44,420 nt of DNA. Source: Pseudomonadota bacterium. Lineage in GTDB: Bacteria; Pseudomonadota; Gammaproteobacteria; Acidiferrobacterales; UBA6901. The notes beneath the pieces were generated by a model that worked only from the letters and a program-made list of their open reading frames with translations, was not told where the DNA came from and did no database searches. The stretch is from contig JAJYEK010000021.1 of assembly GCA_021785795.1 (NCBI GenBank), positions 1 to 44,420 of the forward strand, given 5' to 3'. The position numbers and the translations under genes are program-made. This document shows, piece by piece, positions 11,174-20,904 of the stretch (the stretch's first letter is position 1; every line of letters starts with the position of its first letter).

Positions 11174-11680
11174 CTATTTCCCTTGCTTAAGCTGTAGCGC
11201 CCGGTCCTTAGCGATGATTTCGGCCGCGTTGGCAGCGCGCTCATCGGCTAGCCGCCCAGCCAGGGTCGGGTCGCTCACGGCTAGGATCTGTGCCGCCAGA
11301 TAAGCGGCATTCTTTGCTCCATGCTTACCAATCGCCACGCACGCCACCGGTACTCCGCCGGGCATCTGTACGGTGGAGAGCAGAGCGTCTTTTCCATTGA
11401 GCGGGCCGCCTTCCATGGGAACGCCAATCACCGGCCTTAGGGTAAGCGCCGCGACGGTGCCTGCAAGGTGGGCAGCCAGTCCGGCGGCAGCGACAAACAC
11501 GGCGCAGCCGCGCGCGTCGGCTTCCTTGACGTACGCGTGGGTGGCATCCGGTGTGCGATGGGCAGAGGTGATTTTCAATTCATGCGGCACCCCGAGCTTC
11601 GCGAGCACGGAGGCGGTCGTCTCCATGGTCGGCAGGTCAGAATCAGACCCCATCAAAACCGCTACGAAAGGCGTGAGCAT
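11174..11680 (-). CDS. purE: N5-carboxyaminoimidazole ribonucleotide mutase, class I PurE
   Basis: It moves the carboxyl group of N5-CAIR to give CAIR in purine synthesis. The 168-residue protein has GSDSDL at 11-16, SAHRTP at 39-44 and AAGLAAHLAG, all typical of class I PurE. I chose the ATG at 11680 (GGGAGA eight bases upstream); an in-frame ATG at 11707 would add nine residues. Class I PurE normally needs PurK to make N5-CAIR, yet no purK is adjacent: the next gene is tsaC, joined almost end to end. Confidence 0.94.
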   Translation of the reverse strand: MLTPFVAVLMGSDSDLPTMETTASVLAKLGVPHELKITSAHRTPDATHAYVKEADARGCAVFVAAAGLAAHLAGTVAALTLRPVIGVPMEGGPLNGKDALLSTVQMPGGVPVACVAIGKHGAKNAAYLAAQILAVSDPTLAGRLADERAANAAEIIAKDRALQLKQGK

Positions 11681-11800
11681 CTGTATTGTCTCCCGGCGCT
11701 GGAACATCGTCGTAATAGCCGTGCCAGATTATACAGGGAAACGCTCCGGTGTCGGTGTGCCGGGAGCAGAAGATGAACCGCGCGGTCGGCGAGGCAGACC

Positions 11801-13084
11801 TTACCGGCCGTGGGCGATGGCGCGATGTCCTATGTCTGTGCGGTACTGTACCCCATTCCAGCTGATGCTGTGCGCTAGCGCATAGGCAAGTTGCTGCGCT
11901 TCGGCAACGCTTTCGCCCAAGGCGGTGGCACACAGAACCCGCCCGCCGTGGGTAAGTACCTGTCCGTTCAGCCTCACGGTTCCGGCGTGGAAGATTTTCT
12001 GCGCTGGACCGGTTTCCGCATCGAGGCCGTGGATTACGTCGCCCTTGCGGTAGGGTCCGGGATAGCCGTCGGCCGCCATGACCACGCCCAGGGCTACCCG
12101 CGAATCCCACATTGCCTGTACGTGATGCAGCCGTCCCTCGATGGCGGCCTCCACCAGCACCAACAGGTCCGACCGCAAGCGCATCATCACCGGCTGGGTT
12201 TCCGGGTCCCCGAAGCGGCAGTTGTACTCCAGGACTTTTGGTGTGCCGTCGGCGCCGATCATGAGGCCAGCGTAGAGAAAGCCCGTGTAGGGACGACCTT
12301 CGGCGGCCATGCCACGTACCGTCGGCGCGATCACCTCGCGCAGGATGCGGTCGTGGATTTGCGGCGTGACTACCGGCGCCGGTGAGTAGGCGCCCATGCC
12401 CCCCGTATTCGGTCCCTGGTCCTGGTCACGGAGGCGTTTGTGGTCCTGCGAGGTTGCAAGCGCCAGCACATGCTCGCCGTCAACCATCACTATGAAGCTG
12501 GCCTCTTCGCCGGGCAGGAATTCCTCAACCACCACACGTTGGCCGGCATCACCGAAGGCGCCGTCGCCCAACATGGCGCGGGCCGCCGCCACCGCCTCAT
12601 CGGTAGTCTGTGCCACGACCACCCCTTTACCGGCGGCCAGGCCGTCGGCCTTGACGACGATCGGGGCGCCAACGCGCCGTATATAATTCTCAGCCTCCGA
12701 GAATGCGGTAAAGCTGCCGTAGGCGGCGGTTGGAATGCTATGCCGTGCTAGAAATTCCTTCGCAAATACCTTGGAGCCTTCAAGCTGGGCAGCTGCGCGG
12801 CTGGGACCGAAGCAGCTCAGCCCGGCTTCCCTGAAGCGGTCGACGATGCCGAGCACCAGCGGTGTCTCCGGGCCTATGATCGTAAGTTCGATTCCGGCGG
12901 AAATGGCGAAGTGCAGCAACCCGTCAATATCGTCGGCAGCGATCGCAACATTCTCGCACTTGGGTTCGCTTCCGGTACCCGCATTCCCAGGTGCCACGAA
13001 TATCTTTTCCGCCCGCGGCGATTGCGCCGCCTTCCAGGCGAGTGCGTGCTCGCGTCCGCCGCCTCCCACGATCAGGACTTTCAT
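11801..13084 (-). CDS. purD: Phosphoribosylamine-glycine ligase (GAR synthetase)
   Basis: It joins phosphoribosylamine and glycine with ATP, the second step of purine synthesis. The 427-residue protein begins [15 protein letters not shown], and continues with ATP-grasp features including [31 protein letters not shown] and [12 protein letters not shown]. The frame runs 20 codons further upstream, but that overlaps the GNAT gene and has no family counterpart, so I place the start at 13084. It follows the GNAT gene by two bases. Confidence 0.96.
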   Translation of the reverse strand: MKVLIVGGGGREHALAWKAAQSPRAEKIFVAPGNAGTGSEPKCENVAIAADDIDGLLHFAISAGIELTIIGPETPLVLGIVDRFREAGLSCFGPSRAAAQLEGSKVFAKEFLARHSIPTAAYGSFTAFSEAENYIRRVGAPIVVKADGLAAGKGVVVAQTTDEAVAAARAMLGDGAFGDAGQRVVVEEFLPGEEASFIVMVDGEHVLALATSQDHKRLRDQDQGPNTGGMGAYSPAPVVTPQIHDRILREVIAPTVRGMAAEGRPYTGFLYAGLMIGADGTPKVLEYNCRFGDPETQPVMMRLRSDLLVLVEAAIEGRLHHVQAMWDSRVALGVVMAADGYPGPYRKGDVIHGLDAETGPAQKIFHAGTVRLNGQVLTHGGRVLCATALGESVAEAQQLAYALAHSISWNGVQYRTDIGHRAIAHGR

Positions 13085-13086
13085 TT

Positions 13087-13512
13087 TTATCGGTCCAGGC
13101 TCAGGCAGAAATGATGGGCCGAGATGTGCATGTTTCGGGCACAATAGAAGCGGTGGGCAGCAAAACGCTGTACGCCGGAGTCGAGGTGCAATTCAGCGCA
13201 GTTCTGCGCGGCGGCGTAGCGGACCAGCCAGGCGAATAGCTGGCTGCCGTAGCCGCATGATCGGTGATCCTCCGCGGTAACCAGGTCGTCCACGTACATC
13301 ATCTTCCCGTGCGACAGCCTCATCATGAGTCGGAATCCGGCCAGGGACCGCACTTCGCCGCGGTCCTCGAGGCAGGCAAGCTGGTAGCCTTCGCGCTGCT
13401 GAACTTGAACACGTCCGACGAACTCGTTCTCGTCCAGCTTGTTTCGCAGCTGCGCCATAACCAAAAAGCAGTGCCTGATTTCCATTTCAGAATTGGCGAC
13501 GAAGATGTTCAT
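13087..13512 (-). CDS. GNAT family N-acetyltransferase, substrate unknown
   Basis: This 141-residue protein has a GNAT acetyl-CoA fold. [19 protein letters not shown] is strand 4 plus the pyrophosphate-binding loop (the R-x-x-G-x-G position reads RSCGYG), followed by [22 protein letters not shown] and the terminal RFYCARNM. The substrate cannot be told from sequence. It is inserted between purH and purD, 44 bases after the first and two before the second, so it is cotranscribed with purine genes. Related GNAT proteins do occur in such operons, but a purine role is not shown. Confidence 0.85.
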   Translation of the reverse strand: MNIFVANSEMEIRHCFLVMAQLRNKLDENEFVGRVQVQQREGYQLACLEDRGEVRSLAGFRLMMRLSHGKMMYVDDLVTAEDHRSCGYGSQLFAWLVRYAAAQNCAELHLDSGVQRFAAHRFYCARNMHISAHHFCLSLDR

Positions 13513-13556
13513 GACCGTCCGGCAGGGGCTCTTGATATCGCTGCGCGCGGATGCCT

Positions 13557-15128
13557 TCAGTGCCGGAAGTGGCGCACGCCGGTGAAGACCATGGCGATGC
13601 CGTGCTGGTCGGCCGCCTCAATGACCTCCTGGTCGCGCATGGAGCCGCCGGGCTGAATCACCGCGGTGACGCCGACTTCCGCGGCCTGATCCAGGCCGTC
13701 ACGGAACGGAAAAAATGCATCGGAAGCCATCACCGAGCCGCGGATTTCCAGGCCCGCATCCGCGGCCTTGATGGAAGCTATACGGGCGCTGTATACGCGG
13801 CTCATCTGGCCGGCACCCACGCCCAGGGTCCGGCCGGCCTTACAGTAGACGATCGCGTTGGACTTCACGAACTTGACGACCTTCCACGAGAACAGGAGAT
13901 CGGTGATCTCTGCGGTGGTTGGCGCACGTCGCGTCACCACCTTTAGGCTGTCCCGGTCAAGGATGGCGTTGTCGCGTTCCTGAACCAGGAGCCCTCCGGC
14001 GACGCGTCTGAAATCGAGGCCGGGGGGCCGCCTATCGGACCATTCGCCGCACTCCAGAACGCGTACATTCTGCTTTTGGGCAAGAACCGGGCGCGCCTCC
14101 GGCATCACCGATGGAGCGATGATCACCTCGACGAACTGGCGGCCGATGATCGCTTGGGCCGTTGCCGCGTCCAACGCGCGGTTGAAGGCAATAATGCCGC
14201 CGAATGCCGAAGTCGGATCCGTAGCGTAGGCGTGCTCGTAGCTGTCGAGCAGCGTACCGGCTACCGCCACTCCGCAGGGGTTGGCGTGCTTGACGATGAC
14301 GCAGGCCGGCTCATCAAAGGATTTTGCGCATTCGAGTGCGGCGTCGGTGTCGGCAATGTTATTAAATGAAAGCTCCTTGCCTTGCAGCTGTACGGCAGTA
14401 GCGATACAGGCCTCTGCTGGAGCCTGCTCGCGGTAAAAGGCCGCTTGCTGGTGGGGGTTTTCGCCATAACGCATGTCCTGGGCCTTGATGAACTGGGTGT
14501 TGAACGTGCGGGGAAACTGTGCCCGGACGCCACCAGGCTCCACTGTGCCGAGATAATTGGCGATCGCTCCGTCATAACGCGCGGTGTGTTCGAATGCCTT
14601 TACGGCCAGCGCGAAGCGCGTCGCATCCGATACGGCCCCGCCGTGCGCCTTCATTTCCGCCGTCACGATGCCGAAGTCGGCATGGTCCACCACGACCGTG
14701 ACAAATGCATGATTTTTTGCAGCGGCGCGCAGCAACGTCGGACCTCCGATATCAATATTCTCGATCGCCTGTTTGAGTGTACAGTCCCTTCGTGCCACGG
14801 CCTGTTCAAACGGGTAAAGGTTGACAACAACCAGGTCGATGGGTTCGATGCCGTGCTCATCCATGGCCTCAAGATGGGCCTGCCGGTCACGTTGGGCCAG
14901 GACGCCGCCATGGATTCTGGGATGCAGTGTCTTGAGTCTTCCATCAAGCATCTCCGGAAAGCCGGTGTAGTCGGAAACCTCTACGACTCGGATGCCGTTT
15001 TCGGCAAGAGTCCTGGCAGTTCCGCCTGTTGAAATGATTTCGACTCCCCGGGATTGCAGGAACCGGGCAAACTCGGCGATTCCCGATTTTTCCGAAACGC
15101 TGATCAGCGCGCGCCTGATGTTCGACAT
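13557..15128 (-). CDS. purH: Bifunctional AICAR formyltransferase / IMP cyclohydrolase
   Basis: It performs the last two steps of IMP synthesis. The 523-residue protein has an N-terminal IMP cyclohydrolase (MGS-fold) domain with [21 protein letters not shown] and [13 protein letters not shown], and a larger formyltransferase domain with [13 protein letters not shown] [25 protein letters not shown] and ending in GVRHFRH. Length and both domains are complete. GAGG precedes the ATG. It follows fis, an arrangement found in many gammaproteobacteria. Confidence 0.97.
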   Translation of the reverse strand: MSNIRRALISVSEKSGIAEFARFLQSRGVEIISTGGTARTLAENGIRVVEVSDYTGFPEMLDGRLKTLHPRIHGGVLAQRDRQAHLEAMDEHGIEPIDLVVVNLYPFEQAVARRDCTLKQAIENIDIGGPTLLRAAAKNHAFVTVVVDHADFGIVTAEMKAHGGAVSDATRFALAVKAFEHTARYDGAIANYLGTVEPGGVRAQFPRTFNTQFIKAQDMRYGENPHQQAAFYREQAPAEACIATAVQLQGKELSFNNIADTDAALECAKSFDEPACVIVKHANPCGVAVAGTLLDSYEHAYATDPTSAFGGIIAFNRALDAATAQAIIGRQFVEVIIAPSVMPEARPVLAQKQNVRVLECGEWSDRRPPGLDFRRVAGGLLVQERDNAILDRDSLKVVTRRAPTTAEITDLLFSWKVVKFVKSNAIVYCKAGRTLGVGAGQMSRVYSARIASIKAADAGLEIRGSVMASDAFFPFRDGLDQAAEVGVTAVIQPGGSMRDQEVIEAADQHGIAMVFTGVRHFRH

Positions 15129-15169
15129 ACTGCCTCGTAACTGGTTGTTGGCGGAACTGCGGCAGGAGA

Positions 15170-15184
15170 CCGGCGATGCCGGTA
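15170..15184 (-). other. Small hairpin between fis and purH
   Basis: A perfect ACCGGC / GCCGGT stem with a three-base loop lies in the 125-base gap after fis. No T run follows, so it is not a standard terminator; it could be an RNA-processing or stabilising hairpin, or chance. Confidence 0.25.
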
Positions 15185-15253
15185 GCCGTCGTGCTGTGGC
15201 ACGCAGAGGTCAGCCCGGCTCGTGCGCGCTTCCTCTGCGGTCATCTGCCGTTT

Positions 15254-15499
15254 TCACTCCAGACCGTATAGTTTGAGTTTCTTTCGCAAGGTATTGCGGT
15301 TGATTCCAAGCATCCGCGCTGCCTTGCACTGGTTGCTCTGTGCGTGATGCATGACCGCTTCCAGCAGTGGCCGCTCGATCTCGCTGATGACCAGGGCGTA
15401 CAGACTGCCCGGCTTCTCGCCGTCGAGGTCGTTAAAATAGCGTTCCAGGGCGTTCCGGACACAGGCAGCAAGCGGGCCTTTGCGGTGGTGTTCCTTCAT
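15254..15499 (-). CDS. fis: DNA-binding protein Fis
   Basis: This nucleoid-associated protein bends DNA and activates rRNA promoters and some recombination reactions. The 81-residue protein lacks part of the N-terminal arm of the 98-residue E. coli form but keeps the core helices (YALVISEIERPLLEAVM) and the helix-turn-helix QCKAARMLGINRNTLRKKL at the C-terminus. Its ATG overlaps the dusB stop (ATGA), so translation is coupled, as in the conserved dusB-fis operon. Confidence 0.95.
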   Translation of the reverse strand: MKEHHRKGPLAACVRNALERYFNDLDGEKPGSLYALVISEIERPLLEAVMHHAQSNQCKAARMLGINRNTLRKKLKLYGLE

Positions 15500-16494
15500 G
15501 CGGCGATCCCGGCGGTCCGCCCGATGGCATCGGCCTGCCGCGCGAAAAACTCCTCAATCATGTCGTGCTGTGCGGCCGCTGTCTCTGCCTGATTGATTGC
15601 ATGACGGAAGGCGCCGCCGCCGACGAAGCCTTTGCTGTACCACGATATGTGCTTGCGCGCGATGCGTACGCCCAGTTGCTCGCCGTAGAATCCATACAGA
15701 TCCGCGATGTGCCCCAGCAGGATATCGCGGATCTCGCCCGGACTTGGTTCGGGCAGAAGTGTGCCGGTACGCAGAAAGTGGGAGATCTCCCGGAAAATCC
15801 ATGGCCTACCTTGTGCGGCGCGGCCGATCATTATGCCGTCAGCGCCGGTTTTCTCGAGAACGTACCGGGCTTTCTGAGGAGAGTCGATGTCGCCATTGGC
15901 GATGACGGGAATTCGGACGGCCGCTTTGATGATGGCAATGGTTTCGTATTCCGCTTCGCCTTGAAAGGCGTCGGCGCGGGTGCGGCCATGCACGGCCAGC
16001 GCTTGGACCCCGGCCGCTTCGGCGATCTGTGCGATCCGCACCCCGTTTCGATGATCCCGGTCCCAGCCGGTACGGATCTTGAGCGAGACAGGAACATCCA
16101 CGCTGCGCACAACCGCCTCAAGAATGCGTGTGACGAGCGGCTCATCGCGCAGTAGCGCGGAGCCGGCCTGCACATTGCACACCTTCTTGGCCGGGCAACC
16201 CATGTTGATATCGATAATCTGTGCGCCGCGATCCACGTTGTGTCGCGCGGCTTCGGCCATCATTGCCGGATCAGCGCCGGCGAGCTGCACCGACTTCGGT
16301 TCCGGTTCGCCATCATGGTTCGCGCGCCGCAGGGTTTTTTCGCTGCCCCACAGCAGCGAATTGGAGGAAACCATCTCGGAAACCGCCATGCCGGCGCCAA
16401 GCCTACGACACAGCTGGCGGAAAGGGCGATCGGTGACTCCGGCCATGGGGGCGACGATTAGATTGTTCGTGAGAGTGTAGGGGCCCAGTCGCAT
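15496..16494 (-). CDS. dusB: tRNA-dihydrouridine synthase B
   Basis: This flavoenzyme reduces uridine to dihydrouridine in the tRNA D-loop. The 332-residue protein has the TIM-barrel FMN domain (APMAGVTDRPFR at 15-26), the catalytic Cys100 in NMGCPAKKV, the FMN-contacting HGRTRADAF and IANGDIDS, and IGRAAQGRPWIF. The helical tRNA-binding domain follows from about residue 250. Its placement directly before fis, with a four-base overlap, identifies DusB over DusA or DusC. No good ribosome binding site is seen upstream. Confidence 0.95.
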   Translation of the reverse strand: MRLGPYTLTNNLIVAPMAGVTDRPFRQLCRRLGAGMAVSEMVSSNSLLWGSEKTLRRANHDGEPEPKSVQLAGADPAMMAEAARHNVDRGAQIIDINMGCPAKKVCNVQAGSALLRDEPLVTRILEAVVRSVDVPVSLKIRTGWDRDHRNGVRIAQIAEAAGVQALAVHGRTRADAFQGEAEYETIAIIKAAVRIPVIANGDIDSPQKARYVLEKTGADGIMIGRAAQGRPWIFREISHFLRTGTLLPEPSPGEIRDILLGHIADLYGFYGEQLGVRIARKHISWYSKGFVGGGAFRHAINQAETAAAQHDMIEEFFARQADAIGRTAGIAA

Positions 16495-16530
16495 CGAGGT
16501 CTTGTTCGAGTCGCAGAGGGAAAGGGCGGC

Positions 16531-16560
16531 ATAATACTCATAAATTGTGCGTGCAGGGAA
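16531..16560 (-). promoter_or_regulatory. Candidate dusB-fis promoter
   Basis: On the minus strand TATTAT (16531-16536) lies 37 bases before the dusB ATG and is followed directly by a GC-rich discriminator (GCCGCCC). GC-rich discriminators are typical of growth-rate and ppGpp-controlled promoters such as E. coli fis. The -35 position (CCCTGC or TCCCTG) is poor, so the call is tentative. Confidence 0.35.
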
Positions 16561-16660
16561 GGGGTGTCGTCGGGCGCATCGTCTGCGCTGAACCGAATAG
16601 CGGCTGTACTGCGCTCAGCCCCGTTAATTTGGTGCCGGATCGCACGCTGTCGGCCCGCAA

Positions 16661-17413
16661 CTACCGCGAAGCGGCAAAAATCTGAATCTCGTAACCCACT
16701 GCACCGTTGCCGGGATTTAGCACGTCGAATGAGACTGGAACCGCGACGTTTGGAGGCATACCGGCACTCGATCGGGCCTGGCCAAGGTATTCGCGGGCGC
16801 GGAAGACACGCCTTGCGATTATATTGCCGCCGCTGTTGCTGAAGGTCACCTCCAGCAGCGGGAAGGGCTGCGTGCGCTCAGCGCGGTTGACCAGCGTTGC
16901 TGTGACGCGCAACGCATTGGCAATGTTCGGGTGCAGGGCGATCTGGGCCCGCTCGAGGTCAATCGAGCCAGCATCCGTTCGGACCGCTGTCTGCAGTCCC
17001 AGCCAGTGCCTCGCGTCTGTCGCGACCTGGCCGATCCACGGGTACCAGCGGGAGAGATCCGTTCCAAAAAAATAGAGTCCTTGTGCACCAAGAAGAAGCA
17101 ACAGCAGCAGGTTCCCAAGGATCCAGAATGGCGTGCGCGTGCGGGGGCGTCTGGCACGGCCGAGCAATGGAAACTCGGCAAATTCGGTGCTGGAGGAGGT
17201 TTCCGACGGCGTAAAGCCCGCCGCGTTGCTGATATTGTCCGTGTCGGGTTCGCTGCCGGGTGCATCGTTCTCGAGAGGCAGCGCCGGCAGCAGCGCCTCG
17301 TTGCTCTGGAACACGGTGGCGCACCGTCCGCACCGGACCAAGCCTCGCCGGGCCGTGCGTTCCGCCTCAGAAAGGCTGAAGATGGTGTGACATCGCGGGC
17401 AGCGGGTGTACAT
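16661..17413 (-). CDS. Zinc-ribbon (MJ0042) and DUF3426 membrane protein
   Basis: This 250-residue protein of unknown function has an N-terminal zinc ribbon with Cys5, Cys8, Cys28 and Cys31, an acidic linker, one membrane helix (about 96-116, rich in leucine) and a periplasmic DUF3426 domain. It is conserved next to prmA in many proteobacteria and is sometimes loosely called FimV-like or a zinc-finger protein. It begins 21 bases after prmA. The topology, a cytoplasmic metal site with a periplasmic domain, suggests a sensor or scaffold; that is inference. Confidence 0.88.
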   Translation of the reverse strand: MYTRCPRCHTIFSLSEAERTARRGLVRCGRCATVFQSNEALLPALPLENDAPGSEPDTDNISNAAGFTPSETSSSTEFAEFPLLGRARRPRTRTPFWILGNLLLLLLLGAQGLYFFGTDLSRWYPWIGQVATDARHWLGLQTAVRTDAGSIDLERAQIALHPNIANALRVTATLVNRAERTQPFPLLEVTFSNSGGNIIARRVFRAREYLGQARSSAGMPPNVAVPVSFDVLNPGNGAVGYEIQIFAASR

Positions 17414-17434
17414 GATTCGATGGCAAGGAAATGT

Positions 17435-18325
17435 TCAGTCGCCCTGCACGGGCTTGCGACACACCAGCAACGCCCAACCGTCGCGGGTGCGGGCTTCGAT
17501 GGCAAAATTTTCGGAATAGCGATGTCCGACTTCGGCCAACTGCGGCTCCAGCATTCCGGACAGCAGCAAAATGCCGCCTGCACGGGTCAGTGTAGCCAGT
17601 CGGGGCGCGAGCTCGATCAAAGGATCTGCCAGAATGTTCGCGACGACGACATCGGCAACCATGTCCGCTGGCAGTGAACTTGGGGATGTGGCGGTCAGCC
17701 GGTCGCTTACCTCATTGCGCTGGGCATTGTCGCAGGTTACCGTCAGGGCGCCGGGATCGATATCGACGGCCCAGGCGCTGCGTGCGCCGAGCTTCAGTGC
17801 TGCAATGGCGAGGATGCCGGAACCGCAACCGAAATCCACGACCTCAGTTCCCACCAGCGTGTTGGTGGCCAGCCACTCCAGGCACAGCGAAGTCGTGGCA
17901 TGCGTGCCCGTGCCGAATGCGAGGCCTGGATCGAGGACGACCGCCACCGCGGGTGGCGGCGGTGGGGCGAACCAGCTTGGACAGATCCACAGGTTTCCGC
18001 CGACGTGCATCGGCCTGAACCGGTCCATCCACGCACGTTCCCAGTCCTGGTCCGGCACGCGGTCGACCTCCCAGGGTGGCGTCTGCACGCCGAGCAGTGC
18101 TGCCACGTCGGCCGCAAATCGAGATGGCTCCATATCGGCTGGTAACAGGGCGCTCAGGCTGGTCTGGGCCCACAGGCGCGGCTCATCGCTGCCCGGGCGG
18201 GCAAACATGGCCTCGTCGCCGGCGTCTTCTAGTGTTACCGCCAGCGCGCCGCACTGCTCCAGGGCATCGGAGATGCTGTCCGCCTGGTCGCGTTCAGCCC
18301 TCAGCCGGATGCGTAGCCAGGACAT
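17435..18325 (-). CDS. prmA: Ribosomal protein L11 methyltransferase
   Basis: It trimethylates L11 at several sites using SAM. The 296-residue length matches PrmA. The N-terminal substrate-recognition domain (MSWLRIRLRAERDQAD) is followed by the linker DWERAWMDRFRPMHVGG, the GTGTHATTSLCLEWL segment, the SAM-binding VVDFGCGSGILAIAALKLGA and VVANILADPLIELAP. It lies between accC and the DUF3426 gene, a widely conserved order. Confidence 0.95.
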   Translation of the reverse strand: MSWLRIRLRAERDQADSISDALEQCGALAVTLEDAGDEAMFARPGSDEPRLWAQTSLSALLPADMEPSRFAADVAALLGVQTPPWEVDRVPDQDWERAWMDRFRPMHVGGNLWICPSWFAPPPPPAVAVVLDPGLAFGTGTHATTSLCLEWLATNTLVGTEVVDFGCGSGILAIAALKLGARSAWAVDIDPGALTVTCDNAQRNEVSDRLTATSPSSLPADMVADVVVANILADPLIELAPRLATLTRAGGILLLSGMLEPQLAEVGHRYSENFAIEARTRDGWALLVCRKPVQGD

Positions 18326-18442
18326 TTTAGCTCAGCGAATGGGGTTCGTCGGGGAAAGACCGCCGCTTCCTGCCGGCGGGATGCGGCGTCTGGGTCCGTT
18401 GCCGGATGCGGACTGAGTTAGTTGCCGGAATCCGCCTATCCA

Positions 18443-19783
18443 TCAGTGCCCAAGCTTCTTTTCCAGATAGTGAATGTTTACTCCACCTGCTCCAAATGCA
18501 GCATCGTTCATGATGTCCTGATGCAGGGCAATATTTGTCCGTATTCCGTCAATCACCATCTCGCTGAGCGCGATGCGCATGCGCGCCATGGCGGTTTCGC
18601 GATTCGTTCCGTACGCAATGAGCTTGCCGATCATCGAGTCGTAATAGGGTGGGACCACGTAGTTATTGTATACATGCGAATCGACCCGGATGCCGGGTCC
18701 GCCTGGCTGATGAAATTGGGTAATGCGCCCCGGCGAAGGCATGAAAGTCCGCGGGTCCTCAGCGTTTATTCGGCATTCAATCGCGTGTCCATGCCACGTG
18801 ATGTCTCTTTGGCGGTATGACAGGCGTTCGCCCGACGCAATGAGAAGCTGCTCGCGGACGATATCCACCCCCGTAACCATTTCGGTTACCGGATGTTCGA
18901 CCTGTACGCGCGTATTCATCTCTATGAAATAGAACTCGCCGTTTTCATACAGGAATTCGAAGGTACCGGCTCCACGGTACCCGATCTTGCGGCAGGCGTC
19001 TGCACAGCGTTCGCCGATGCGTTGGCGTACCCTGTCCGAAATGCCCGGAGCAGGGCTTTCCTCAACCACCTTCTGGTGGCGCCGCTGCATGGAACAGTCG
19101 CGTTCGCCCAGATGAATGGCGTTGCCATGTTCATCCGCCAGCACCTGGAATTCCACGTGGCGTGGATTCTCCAGATACTTCTCCATGTATACAACATCGT
19201 TGTTGAAGGCTGCTTTTGCTTCGGCGCGGGTGAGCGATATGGCATTGCGGAGGGCGGCCTCGCTGTGGACCACGCGCATTCCCTTGCCGCCGCCGCCGCC
19301 GGTAGCCTTAATGAGTACCGGGTAGCCTATATCCGCCGCAAGACGGAGATTTTCGTCGTCGTCGTCGGCAAGCGGTCCGTCGGACCCTGGCACGCAGGGT
19401 ACGCCAGCTTTTTTCATCGCCCGGATCGCGGAAATCTTGTCACCCATGAGCCGGATAGTCTCGGCGCGCGGACCGATGAAGATGAACCCGCTCTGTTCGA
19501 CACGCTCGGCAAAATCCGCGTTTTCGGAAAGGAAACCGTATCCGGGATGGATGGCGACGGCATCGGTGACTTCCGCGGCGCTGATGACTGCCGGAATATT
19601 CAAGTAGCTGTCCCGGGCAGCGGGCGGACCGATGCATACCGACTCGTCAGCGAGCTTGACGTACTTGGCGTCTCGGTCGGCCTCGGAATGAAGCGCAACG
19701 GTTCGGATGCCCAGGGCACGACAGGCCCGCTGGATGCGTAATGCGATCTCGCCGCGATTGGCTATAACTACTTTCTCGATCAT
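18443..19783 (-). CDS. accC: Biotin carboxylase subunit of acetyl-CoA carboxylase
   Basis: It carboxylates biotin on AccB using ATP and bicarbonate, the first half-reaction of malonyl-CoA formation. The 446-residue protein has [12 protein letters not shown] at the start, the glycine-rich ATP lid [41 protein letters not shown] and the C-terminal domain ending in HYLEKKLGH. Length is full. It follows accB by 23 bases. Confidence 0.98.
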   Translation of the reverse strand: MIEKVVIANRGEIALRIQRACRALGIRTVALHSEADRDAKYVKLADESVCIGPPAARDSYLNIPAVISAAEVTDAVAIHPGYGFLSENADFAERVEQSGFIFIGPRAETIRLMGDKISAIRAMKKAGVPCVPGSDGPLADDDDENLRLAADIGYPVLIKATGGGGGKGMRVVHSEAALRNAISLTRAEAKAAFNNDVVYMEKYLENPRHVEFQVLADEHGNAIHLGERDCSMQRRHQKVVEESPAPGISDRVRQRIGERCADACRKIGYRGAGTFEFLYENGEFYFIEMNTRVQVEHPVTEMVTGVDIVREQLLIASGERLSYRQRDITWHGHAIECRINAEDPRTFMPSPGRITQFHQPGGPGIRVDSHVYNNYVVPPYYDSMIGKLIAYGTNRETAMARMRIALSEMVIDGIRTNIALHQDIMNDAAFGAGGVNIHYLEKKLGH

Positions 19784-19806
19784 GGAGTTGCCGGAATGAG
19801 CGGTGA

Positions 19807-20271
19807 TTATTCGATGACAAACAGGGGTTCGCCGTATTCCACGGGCTGGCCATTTTCCTTGAGGATGGCCTTGATAGTTCCCGCCTTGTCGGCCTCAATC
19901 GGATTGAGCATCTTCATCGCTTCGATGATGCACAGCGTATCGCCCACCTTGACCTGGCTGCCAACTTCCACGAATGGTGCCGTGTTGGGCGAAGGCGCGC
20001 GGTAGAAGCTGCCGACCATCGGCGAAGTTACAACATGGCCCGAGGGGGTAGCGGGAGCCTCCGCAGGCTTCGCGGCGGCACCTTCGGCCACCGATGCGGG
20101 TGCGGATGCCGTCGGGGTCGGAACTGCTGCATGAACCATGGACGGCGCGGCCGGCATGACGGTCAGCATGCGACTTAACCGGATGGTCTCCTCGCCTTCC
20201 CGGATTTCGATTTCCGAGAGGTTGGATTCCTCAAGCATCTCAATGAGTTTCTTGATCTTGCGTATGTCCAC
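19807..20271 (-). CDS. accB: Biotin carboxyl carrier protein of acetyl-CoA carboxylase
   Basis: This 154-residue carrier swings biotin between AccC and the carboxyltransferase. The N-terminus [17 protein letters not shown] is close to E. coli AccB, a Pro/Ala-rich linker spans about 45-75, and the biotinyl domain has EAMKM with the target Lys120. The start is GTG, preceded by AGGA, and lies inside aroQ: the two genes overlap by 32 bases, which fixes the start and suggests coupled translation. Confidence 0.96.
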   Translation of the reverse strand: MDIRKIKKLIEMLEESNLSEIEIREGEETIRLSRMLTVMPAAPSMVHAAVPTPTASAPASVAEGAAAKPAEAPATPSGHVVTSPMVGSFYRAPSPNTAPFVEVGSQVKVGDTLCIIEAMKMLNPIEADKAGTIKAILKENGQPVEYGEPLFVIE

Positions 20272-20722
20272 TGTGTTTGTCCTGGTTTTTCAAATACCGG
20301 ATCGCTGCTGAGAGCGCCAGCTCGTAGCCTTGGGCGCCCAGACCGCTGATGACACCCTGGGCGAGGTCGGAAAAATAGGAGTGGTGGCGAAATGGCTCCC
20401 GCGCATGAATATTGGACAGATGAATTTCAATGAACGGGATGCCGGATGCCGCGAGCGCGTCCCGTAGTGCGACGCTTGTGTGGGTAAAAGCGGCAGGATT
20501 CAGCAGGATAAACCCCACCTTCTGTTCCATAGCCTGATGGACACGCTGTACGAGCTCGTGCTCGGCGTTGCTCTGGAAAAAGCTCAGATTATGGCCCGTT
20601 CCATCCGAAATCCGCATCAGTTCGGAGTTAATCGCCTCAAGACCGGTAGAACCGTAGTACCGGGGTTCACGGACCCCCAGCAGGTTCAGGTTCGGACCAT
20701 TGAGCACCAGAATCTCGGCCAT
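20240..20722 (-). CDS. aroQ: 3-dehydroquinate dehydratase, type II
   Basis: It dehydrates 3-dehydroquinate to 3-dehydroshikimate in the shikimate pathway. The 160-residue protein has [18 protein letters not shown] at the start (the flexible-loop arginine and catalytic tyrosine region), [16 protein letters not shown] and [16 protein letters not shown]. This is the dodecameric type II enzyme, unrelated to AroD of enterics. Its 3' end overlaps accB by 32 bases; the aroQ-accB-accC order is common in proteobacteria. The C-terminal tail is polar and runs past the family core. Confidence 0.95.
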   Translation of the reverse strand: MAEILVLNGPNLNLLGVREPRYYGSTGLEAINSELMRISDGTGHNLSFFQSNAEHELVQRVHQAMEQKVGFILLNPAAFTHTSVALRDALAASGIPFIEIHLSNIHAREPFRHHSYFSDLAQGVISGLGAQGYELALSAAIRYLKNQDKHSGHTQDQETH

Positions 20723-20904
20723 AGACCCCTGATCGATACCCGCTACCGCGAGTCAGGATGGAACGGCACGCAACCAATCGGTACCGGTGTGATTGGGCTG
20801 AGGATAGTACGCAGATGAGCAGGAATTGTCCAGTTGAAGACAGATTCCAGCAAATTCGGCGGAGTTCGCGCAGAGAAACCGATATTCGAGATGCTTCCCC
20901 GTTC

